This document shows positions 14,623 through 20,714 of a stretch of 32,022 nt of DNA, piece after piece (the stretch's first letter is position 1; the number at the start of each line of letters is the position of its first letter). This stretch comes from an uncultured Collinsella sp. (GTDB lineage: Bacteria > Actinomycetota > Coriobacteriia > Coriobacteriales > Coriobacteriaceae). A model generated the notes under the pieces. The model worked only from the letters and a program-made list of their open reading frames with translations, had not been told where the DNA came from and ran no database searches. Position numbers and translations under genes: made by a program. The stretch covers positions 1 to 32,022 of the forward strand of contig UQPI01000023.1 in assembly GCA_900542945.1 (NCBI GenBank), in the 5' to 3' direction.

Positions 14623-15888
14623 TTATGGCGCGAGTGTGTCAACGGGAGCAACGATGATGCCATCGGGCGTTGTATGAACCGGCATGCCGAACCCAATGAT
14701 GATGAGTTTTGCCACAGGCGGCCTCTCGCCACGCTCGACCAGCTTTCGCTCCAGCCGAAGCAGATTTGCGGATGCCTCGGGGATTTGAGGGCTTCCAAGC
14801 TTCACCTCCACGGCAATCCAAGTTCCATCGCGCCTGTGGATAACTGCGTCAACCTCGAGATCGTCGGCATCGTGGTAATGGGACACCAACGAGTCATTTG
14901 CGGCGGCGTAAACCTTGAGGTCATGCAGGACGAGGGATTCGAAAAGCAACCCCAGTGTCTTCGGGTCAGATGCCAACGACTCCGGATTTGCTCCGAGCAG
15001 CGCAACGGCAAGCGAAGGATCGGCGAGATGCCTCTTCGCCCCCTGCCGCAGCTTCACCGGAGACCTGAGCGCTGGATGCCAAGCGGGGATATCGTCGACG
15101 ATATTGATTCGTCTCAGGGCGTCCATGTATCTGGAGACCGAGTTCTTCGAAACGCCGGTACCGATATCTTTGTCAATAGACTTTGAGCCAGCAAGCGTCG
15201 ACTCATTCCGCGCTAGCGATGCCAAAAGAGACCTGACCTTGACCGGATCGCGCTTAACGCCATCAGTTCTAGAAACATCCGATTCGCATACGCCATCAAC
15301 ATAGGCAGCGGCTATCTGCATGGCATCGTCAGTCGTTTTCCCCATCGCCTGAGGCCAACCGCCACGACACAGCAAATCGGCGATTCCGGCGATGCCGGAG
15401 ATTGACCCGACAGCCTGCTTGGCAGGGTAACCGGAAAGAAGCGTTCCAATCGAAACCGCGCCAGAAGAAACGCCAAGCTCGAACATCGTCATGGTGTCCA
15501 TTCGCAACCTAGCTATTCGTCCAACGCCGCTATGCATCGGCTGCATCGAATCCCGAGGCGTTGCCGAACCCGTAAGAATAAACTGACCGGATTCTCCCCT
15601 CCTTGCATCGCACTCGAAACGCACGGCATCCCACAGCTTCGGCTCTTCCTGCCATTCATCGATGAGCCTGGGAGATAGCCCTGCTAATGCTTGCGCCGGA
15701 TCGATCCGTGCCAGCTGGAGAGCGGAAAAATTTCCAGCCGGATCGGAAAGAGACAAGGATGAATTAGCAAAACGACTAGCCGAAGTAGTCTTTCCGCACC
15801 ACTTTGGACCCTGAATGAGGACCGCACCGAAGATATTGAGATTACGGCTGATTGCCTTATCGATGCATCTATCTACATACCTATCCAC
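14623..15888 (-). CDS. AAA ATPase with DUF4143 domain
   Basis: A 421-residue protein of the AAA_14/DUF4143 type, common as scattered accessory genes in gut bacteria. The N-terminal ATPase has Walker A GPKWCGKTT (27-35), a Walker-B-like PRLIDEWQEEP near residue 97 and ILTGSATP (sensor-like). The C-terminal DUF4143 half includes the end region with EVDAVIHRRDGTWIAVEVKLG, which has the D-x(n)-E-x-K pattern of PD-(D/E)xK nuclease-like folds. Function is unknown. GTG 15888 follows AAGAAGGAGG. It stands alone on the minus strand between two copies of the hydrolase 3' end, with four 23-bp repeats at its promoter side, which suggests an inserted cassette. Confidence 0.85.
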   Translation of the reverse strand: MDRYVDRCIDKAISRNLNIFGAVLIQGPKWCGKTTSASRFANSSLSLSDPAGNFSALQLARIDPAQALAGLSPRLIDEWQEEPKLWDAVRFECDARRGESGQFILTGSATPRDSMQPMHSGVGRIARLRMDTMTMFELGVSSGAVSIGTLLSGYPAKQAVGSISGIAGIADLLCRGGWPQAMGKTTDDAMQIAAAYVDGVCESDVSRTDGVKRDPVKVRSLLASLARNESTLAGSKSIDKDIGTGVSKNSVSRYMDALRRINIVDDIPAWHPALRSPVKLRQGAKRHLADPSLAVALLGANPESLASDPKTLGLLFESLVLHDLKVYAAANDSLVSHYHDADDLEVDAVIHRRDGTWIAVEVKLGSPQIPEASANLLRLERKLVERGERPPVAKLIIIGFGMPVHTTPDGIIVAPVDTLAP

Positions 15889-15934
15889 ACGGCCTCCTTC
15901 TTGACTTACCCATATTAGGTATTTTACCAGCTGT

Positions 15935-16026
15935 GTGGTGACGATTGACGGAAATTTGTAGTGAGGATTGATGGCGAATTATGGTGACAGTTGACGGAAT
16001 TCTGTGGTGACAATTGACGGCGCTTC
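15935..16026. repeat. Four tandem 23-bp repeats (iteron-like)
   Basis: Units begin at 15935, 15958, 15981 and 16004, exactly 23 bp apart, with the shared core GTGGTGACNATTGACGG followed by a more variable A/T-rich tail. They lie 47 bp upstream of the DUF4143 ATPase start. A -10-like TAAAAT on the minus strand lies between them and the gene (about 15920-15925), so they could be operator sites. There are no spacers, so this is not a CRISPR array. Confidence 0.85.
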
Positions 16027-16053
16027 GAAGCACGGAGCAATTTAACCGTCACA

Positions 16054-16134
16054 ACACCTATGGCGATGGGCACTCGCCCCGCCCACGAGGCAGGAGTGGT
16101 ACAACAAGGTTGCAACCAGATGAACCGCATTTAA
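16054..16134 (+). pseudogene. Decayed 3' end of a second hydrolase gene
   Basis: From 16086 the sequence CCACGAGGCAGGAGTGGTAC and onward parallels 14426-14480 of the hydrolase gene (CCACGTGGCAGGACTGGTAC), including the codons for WYNKV and the ATGAACCGCATTTAA ending. One base is missing after GTTGC, which shifts the frame and gives an early TGA. Upstream only a shrunken piece (ACCTATGGC) is recognisable. It keeps its own terminator copy. Confidence 0.8.
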
Positions 16135-16144
16135 GCGCTACTGC

Positions 16145-16170
16145 AAAGGGCCCCAATCGGGACCCTTTTC
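16145..16170. terminator. Terminator copy after the hydrolase remnant
   Basis: AAAGGG/CCCTTT (16145-16150, 16163-16168) with inner CCC/GGG, followed by TTC. It diverges by few bases from 14491-14520. On the minus strand it could weakly terminate the kinase gene. Confidence 0.65.
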
Positions 16171-16188
16171 TTATAGCGGTACATTGCA

Positions 16189-17556
16189 TTAAGCGACTAT
16201 GCCGGTTGCGTTGCCGACGGCAATAATCACGATCATGATGACGCACATAATTCCCAGCGCCTTAAGCCACAGCGTGACAAACTCACGGCCCCGATAACGA
16301 TCAAGCACGGGAAAGCGGCGCCGAAGCCTGCGGCGGTCGAGCATGCCAAACGAGATGAGCACCACCATGCCATCGACCATAAGAAAATACTCAAGGGCCA
16401 AAAACCACGTTGGATAGCTGCGGTTGGCTCCCGTGGGCTGGAATACGGCAAAATGGCTTCCGACCAGTAGCAGCAAGGTTGCCGCATAGATCATGCCGTT
16501 CCATATACGCCCAATGGGTTCCGGGATCCGTGAAAGCAGGCTCTTGCGGCGAGGAGTCACCGAAGAGACTTCCTTGGGCCGCCGCCCGAAAGACGGCGCC
16601 ATTTGCGGAGCAGTCTGCGCCATTGAAGGCGCCGTCGTGCTATTCGAGCCAGGCTCAGGCAGACACAGCCCGTATGCCGCGCGCGCAGCGTGTCCGAGCG
16701 CCTCGGCACTCGCAAAGCGCTTGGCCGGATCGAGCGCCATGGCCATGCAAATGACATCAGCCAGCGCCGCGGGGACGTCGCACGCCTCGCATTGCTCGCG
16801 CATATTCTGACCCGGCTTAGGGTCAGCCCCCGTCAGACAAAAGAGCAGAAGCGCGCCGAGCGCATAGACATCGCTGCGCACGCTCGTCTGCCCAAAACCA
16901 TATTGCTCGGGTGGCGCATAGGGTCGCGTTCCAAACTTAACCGTGTCGGCATCGGCCCCGTCACGCCACACCCGCGCGATTCCCAGGTCGATAATCACCA
17001 GCGACGAGAAGGTCATGCCGGCATCGGCCGCATACCTTACGCCCGATACGATGATGTTCGAGGGTTTAAGGTCGCGGTGGATTACCGGTACCCCCGGCTC
17101 CCCCGCAGCCGCAAAACCAGCATGTAGCTCGCCTACCGCTTCACACAAAACGGGATACAGCCCGCGGGCATAATCGGGCGTCGCCCCCAAGCGTCCCACC
17201 AACGCCTCGAGTGTCTCGCCTTCGACATACTCCATCACCACGTCGAGCTCGTCGCCCACACGGCGGCAATCGACGATTCGCGGTAAGTGCTCAAAACGAC
17301 GACCGGCGCGCTGGGCCGCAAACAGGCGCTCATAAGCTCCGCCAATCTGCACCGAAGCATCGATGCGCTTGCGGACAAAGGGGCCAAGAGACCCGCCACC
17401 AGAGCCCTCAAAATAGACGAGTTCGGTCGTCTCGACATCCGAGAGCTTGAGCACGCGCTCCACACGATAGCTGTCATCGCGGTCGAGCGACGCCAAATGC
17501 TCGACAAGCGAAGCAGTCAGCTCATCATCGGAATATGTTGGGCTCTGAGTATCCAT
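16189..17556 (-). CDS. Membrane-anchored Ser/Thr protein kinase
   Basis: A eukaryotic-type protein kinase with catalytic loop VIHRDLKPSNIIV, an IDLGIAR sequence replacing DFG (a tolerated variant) and activation/substrate region GTRPYAPPEQYG. The N-lobe has FVRKRID as the likely ATP-binding lysine strand. After the kinase domain and a Ser/Pro/Met-rich linker come three hydrophobic segments (YAATLLLLVGSHFAVF, FLALEYFLMVDGMVVLISF, KALGIMCVIMIVIIAVG), anchoring it in the membrane. I prefer ATG 17556 (455 residues) over ATG 17649, because the 31 extra codons have much lower third-position G+C than the rest; neither start has a strong ribosome site. It lies downstream of an XRE-like regulator on the same strand, which suggests a shared signalling unit. 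Confidence 0.88.
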   Translation of the reverse strand: MDTQSPTYSDDELTASLVEHLASLDRDDSYRVERVLKLSDVETTELVYFEGSGGGSLGPFVRKRIDASVQIGGAYERLFAAQRAGRRFEHLPRIVDCRRVGDELDVVMEYVEGETLEALVGRLGATPDYARGLYPVLCEAVGELHAGFAAAGEPGVPVIHRDLKPSNIIVSGVRYAADAGMTFSSLVIIDLGIARVWRDGADADTVKFGTRPYAPPEQYGFGQTSVRSDVYALGALLLFCLTGADPKPGQNMREQCEACDVPAALADVICMAMALDPAKRFASAEALGHAARAAYGLCLPEPGSNSTTAPSMAQTAPQMAPSFGRRPKEVSSVTPRRKSLLSRIPEPIGRIWNGMIYAATLLLLVGSHFAVFQPTGANRSYPTWFLALEYFLMVDGMVVLISFGMLDRRRLRRRFPVLDRYRGREFVTLWLKALGIMCVIMIVIIAVGNATGIVA

Positions 17557-17655
17557 AGCGTCCATCATAACGCAGGGCGCGGACACCCCATGTTGTCCGC
17601 ACCCCGTTCGTTTGCATGGTTGTTCTGGTGACACAACCGGCTCAGCCATCGGCCA

Positions 17656-18078
17656 CTAACTCACCGTTTCCTCGCCAAAGCGATACAGCTCTTCATTGAC
17701 CTTTTGGAGGCTACAGCCACGGTCGATGCAAAAGATAATGATTGCATCGCGACGGTCCTTGCAGTTGAGGACGCTCACTCCGGCAGCCGTCAGGGCGCGG
17801 TTGGTCTCTTTCATCGACAGCGCCATTGCAAAGGCAATCTGCAGCACCTTATTGCGGCTCGGATTGCGCGAACCGGTAAAGATCTGATAGCCAAAGGTCT
17901 CGTTGAGGTCGGCCATACGCACCACGCGCGAACGCTCGAGCCCCTTCTCTTGCAGCAACTGCTTTAAGTAATCCGAAAGCGACGGGGCGGCAAAGTCGTG
18001 TTCCTTGATATAGCCATCGATACTCGGCGCATCAAGAAGCTCGTTGAGCAACTCGTCCGTCAGCTTTTTATCGGGCAC
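17656..18078 (-). CDS. XRE-like helix-turn-helix protein paired with the kinase
   Basis: A 140-residue protein whose middle (LSDYLKQLLQEKGLERSRVVRM and the following ADLNETFGYQIFTG, with RNPSRNKVLQIAFAMAL) matches a degenerate XRE-type helix-turn-helix. The C-terminal third (RRDAIIIFCIDRGCSLQKVNEELY) is a helical extension found in proteins of this kind next to Ser/Thr kinase genes in Coriobacteriia and Firmicutes, as far as I recall. GTG 18078 is preceded by GGAGGTGAGG. It could be a kinase target or a partner rather than a classical repressor; DNA binding is untested. Confidence 0.78.
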   Translation of the reverse strand: MPDKKLTDELLNELLDAPSIDGYIKEHDFAAPSLSDYLKQLLQEKGLERSRVVRMADLNETFGYQIFTGSRNPSRNKVLQIAFAMALSMKETNRALTAAGVSVLNCKDRRDAIIIFCIDRGCSLQKVNEELYRFGEETVS

Positions 18079-18116
18079 GCGGCCTCACCTCCAAACGACC
18101 CAACGGCATCAACACG

Positions 18117-18662
18117 CTAAGCAAGCACCCAGCTAGCAGTCGCGGTCTTTTCGAGCATGTTGGCAAAATACAGGGCCTTCTTGATGTCGCCGTCAAAGTA
18201 AATATTGCCCGCAACGGAGCCGCCGGCGGCAAGGGTGCCAGACCGCAGCTCGTCAGAGCCTTCGCTGTAATAGCCCTGGTTCTGCTGCGCACCGTTGGCG
18301 TCCTCGCCCTTCCAGTCGTAGACATTGTAATCCGCGCCCTCATCGCCATTGTTGACGTACGTGACGTGAATGCCCGTCATGGTCGAACCGTCAAAATTGG
18401 TAAGCCCGGTCTGCACGGAATCGACAGTAACGGAAAGACCGGCAGCCGTGGTCACGGTCGTGCCGACGGCCAGGTCGGTCGTTGGCTGTTCCTCCTTTTT
18501 CGACTCCTCCTTCTTGTCTGCGTCGCCGGCGTCCTCGGTAACGGTCGCCTTATCGCTGCCACAGCCTGCAAGCAGGCCGGCAGTCCCCAAGGCAACGGTG
18601 GCGAACGCGCCAAGCGCAGCGCGACGGCTCAGCAGCACTTCGTTTTCGAGCTTATTCATCAT
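18117..18662 (-). CDS. DUF4352-like lipoprotein
   Basis: A 181-residue exported lipoprotein. The N-terminus has an SRRAALGAF motif that resembles a Tat signal, and a lipobox LLAGC with the lipidated Cys at position 34. An Asp/Glu/Lys-rich linker follows (residues 37-62), then a single beta-rich domain (VGTTVTTAAGLSVTVDSVQ, IHVTYVNNGDEGADYNVYDW) of the DUF4352 immunoglobulin-like type often fused to lipoproteins. Either ATG 18662 or ATG 18659 could be used; both sit just after AGGAAGGA. That ribosome site is locked in a perfect 13-bp hairpin, so translation is probably regulated. It is separated by 38 nt from the downstream XRE gene and may share its transcript. Confidence 0.85.
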   Translation of the reverse strand: MMNKLENEVLLSRRAALGAFATVALGTAGLLAGCGSDKATVTEDAGDADKKEESKKEEQPTTDLAVGTTVTTAAGLSVTVDSVQTGLTNFDGSTMTGIHVTYVNNGDEGADYNVYDWKGEDANGAQQNQGYYSEGSDELRSGTLAAGGSVAGNIYFDGDIKKALYFANMLEKTATASWVLA

Positions 18663-18665
18663 GCG

Positions 18666-18717
18666 TCCTTCCTACGATCCGGCTACCGCGCCGGCACACA
18701 GCACATCGTAGGAAGGA
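18666..18717 (-). promoter_or_regulatory. 5' UTR hairpin that hides the lipoprotein ribosome site
   Basis: TCCTTCCTACGAT (18666-18678) and ATCGTAGGAAGGA (18705-18717) are perfect inverted repeats, 13 bp, and an inner CCGG/CCGG (18679-18682, 18691-18694) extends the stem. On the minus-strand mRNA the arm nearest the start contains the Shine-Dalgarno AGGAAGGA, 3 nt before the first ATG. The RNA would be closed by default. Confidence 0.8.
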
Positions 18718-18823
18718 TTAAACTTTAATTCATTAGCTGAGAGCTAAAGTTGCGGTAAACGGCCAATGCAGTTATCCGAACGCCGAGCAAACGCACTTTG
18801 CGCGACCGTCTGCTGGCAGTGCA

Positions 18824-19144
18824 TCAACCCACCGTGACGGATTCCCCGGTAAAGGCACTGATCATCAACAGGGCAAAGAACACCAGGTAGCTGACACTCA
18901 GCGGGTACGCAATGATCAAGAAGGCGACCCATCCAACATTGGTCTTACCATCGGCACGACGTTGCTCGCGAGAACGGCACAGCCAGACCGTCACGCCAAT
19001 GGCCACAATCAGCAACACGAGTGCCGCTGCTGCCACCCCGGCAAGCGCAAACATCACGCCAATGCTCACAGCAATAACCGGAAGCAGTAGCAAGCCACAC
19101 CCGCATCCACCCGGACTATATACGGAAGACTGTCGGCGCTTCAT
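18824..19144 (-). CDS. Small membrane protein, 106 residues
   Basis: A predicted integral membrane protein. After a short basic N-terminus with GGCGCG come two adjacent hydrophobic stretches (LLLLPVIAVSIGVMFALAG, AAALVLLIVAIGVTVWLC), a basic loop RSREQRRADGK and a third segment (VAFLIIAYPLSVSYLVFFALLMI). I do not recognise a family. ATG 19144 is preferred over the GTG at 19150 because TTGGAG sits 5 nt before it. It directly follows the M20 amidohydrolase gene, whose TGA lies 3 nt away, so the two are probably co-transcribed. Confidence 0.75.
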   Translation of the reverse strand: MKRRQSSVYSPGGCGCGLLLLPVIAVSIGVMFALAGVAAAALVLLIVAIGVTVWLCRSREQRRADGKTNVGWVAFLIIAYPLSVSYLVFFALLMISAFTGESVTVG

Positions 19145-19146
19145 CG

Positions 19147-20334
19147 TCACTCCAAGTTAAGCAGTCGTTTGTAGACATCGAGACCTTTGAGCAGGATTTC
19201 CTCGTCAAAGAGCATGGTATCGGTATGCAGAGCGCTCGTGGCATAGGCGGGGCAGCCATCCGAATCGATCGGGTTTTCTTGTCCCTCCGGCATGCCCATA
19301 CCCAGCAGGAAGAACACACCCAGCAGATGGCGCTGATAGAAGGCGAAGTCCTCGGCGATTAGCAGTGGCTCGTCCACAAGTTGCAGCTCGGACAAGGCAG
19401 GCGCAATGTGGGCGAACAGCTCGGGGTCGTTATCGACCGGCGGATAGCCCTCGGCAAAGTCGAGGTCGTACGTACAGCCTGTTGCGGCGCAGGCCTCGTC
19501 CAACACGCGGCGCACGCCCTCGCGCGCACGGTCGAACATACCGTCCGTAAATACGCGGAGGCTGCCAGCCACATGGGCCTCCCCCGCCACCGCGTTGCAG
19601 ACGGTGCCAGCCTGCAGCAGGCCGAACTTACCAATGCAGGGCTCGTCGGCACCTAACTCGTCCATGAGCTCGCGCTCGGAAACCAAGAACTTGGCCGCTG
19701 CCAGCGCGGCATCATGCGATTCCTCGACTGGAACGCCGTAGGTCTTGGCGATATGGATGCTCGCGCCATGGATATGAATGTGCGTCTCGCTTGAGCGCGC
19801 CAGCAGCGGACCGGAACAGCTCGCCAACGTGCCGGCGGGCAAATCGGGCCATACGTGGAAGCCAAAGATGCGATCCGCCCCGTAGCGCTCGAATACGCCG
19901 CTCTCACACACCGTCTTGGCGCCACCGGTCGTTTCCTCGGCCGGCTGAAACACAAAGAGCACGTTGCGCTTGATGGCGCCCGGCTGCTCACGAATCGTGC
20001 GGTCGACAAAAGTCGCCGCCGCGAGCGCCATGGCCATGTGACCGTCGTGACCGCACGCATGCATCCTACCGGGATGGGTCGAGGCAAAGGCCGCGCCCGT
20101 TGCCTCCGCGATGGGCAGGGCGTCCATGTCGGCGCGAATCGCCGTGGCATGCGCGGCGCCCGTGCCGGCATCGAAGAAAGCGCAGACGCAGCTGGGGCAC
20201 GGATGGGTCACCTCGCAGGCGAGCGGGGCGAGCACGCCCTCGATATAGGCGATGGTTTGCGGAAGATCGAAGTCGAGCTCCGGAATGCGATGGAGATCGC
20301 GGCGATAGCGACGGAGTTCTTGGAGCTCGGTCAT
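19147..20334 (-). CDS. M20D amidohydrolase, likely N-acetyl-LL-diaminopimelate deacetylase
   Basis: A 395-residue zinc-dependent amidohydrolase of the M20D/hippurate-hydrolase type. Metal-binding residues are visible in IRADMDALPI, MHACGHDGHMA and FQPAEETTGGA, and near the C-terminus EDFAFY. The family removes acyl groups from amino acids. Its divergent position beside a riboswitch-controlled lysA-dapA-dapB-dapH operon, where dapH encodes the acetyltransferase, makes the deacetylase of the acetylase lysine route the best fit; general aminoacylase activity is the alternative. ATG 20334 is chosen because AAAGGAAC lies just upstream; the frame open from 20349 would contain it. Confidence 0.82.
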   Translation of the reverse strand: MTELQELRRYRRDLHRIPELDFDLPQTIAYIEGVLAPLACEVTHPCPSCVCAFFDAGTGAAHATAIRADMDALPIAEATGAAFASTHPGRMHACGHDGHMAMALAAATFVDRTIREQPGAIKRNVLFVFQPAEETTGGAKTVCESGVFERYGADRIFGFHVWPDLPAGTLASCSGPLLARSSETHIHIHGASIHIAKTYGVPVEESHDAALAAAKFLVSERELMDELGADEPCIGKFGLLQAGTVCNAVAGEAHVAGSLRVFTDGMFDRAREGVRRVLDEACAATGCTYDLDFAEGYPPVDNDPELFAHIAPALSELQLVDEPLLIAEDFAFYQRHLLGVFFLLGMGMPEGQENPIDSDGCPAYATSALHTDTMLFDEEILLKGLDVYKRLLNLE

Positions 20335-20486
20335 AAAGGTTCCTTTCATAGGTGCGCGCCAGTTACCGTCTTATTGTGCCGCAAGATTGCCGCACCCTTG
20401 TTTCTAGCATATCCCTGCATTTTTTAAACGTTATATACGAATACTCTTGTTTGGTAAAGTGCAACGTGGTAGGGTCGTTACCACTT

Positions 20487-20643
20487 GATAGAGGCGCGGG
20501 CACGATGAGCCGCGGGCGAGTCGGCAGACTTTGACCCCGCGGGGAGGTGAAACCCGCCGAACTGGGTTTTTCGGGCACGAACAACCTGGTGGGCCTGCGG
20601 GAAACACCCGCAGGACTGTCTGCAGCAATGCGGGAGCGCTATC
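20487..20643 (+). promoter_or_regulatory. Lysine riboswitch (L box)
   Basis: Conserved L-box features in order: GATAGAGGCGCGGGC (20487-20501), GGGGAGGTGAAACCCGCCGA, AGGACTGTC (about 20613-20621) and the closing GGGAGCGCTATC (20632-20643). P1 is GATAG (20487-20491) with CTATC (20639-20643). Alignment by eye with the B. subtilis lysC leader matches all blocks. Downstream, CGCTATCC (20636-20643/4) is also perfectly complementary to GGATAGCG (20695-20702) next to the lysA ribosome-site region, so P1 formation and this alternative helix exclude each other. That points to translational or anti-structure control rather than an obvious terminator. Confidence 0.92.
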
Positions 20644-20714
20644 CGGACATTGGGTCCACGCTATGCGGATTCGATGCGCAGATGGCGCCGTCTGGATAGC
20701 GAGGTTTACGGGAC

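Noticed and set aside
15935..16026. Possible CRISPR array
   Set aside because: Repeats are contiguous 23-bp units without unique spacers and no cas genes are present.
17557..17649. N-terminal extension of the kinase gene
   Set aside because: Its codons have low third-position G+C compared with the gene, no conserved sequence and no good ribosome site; ATG 17556 preferred.
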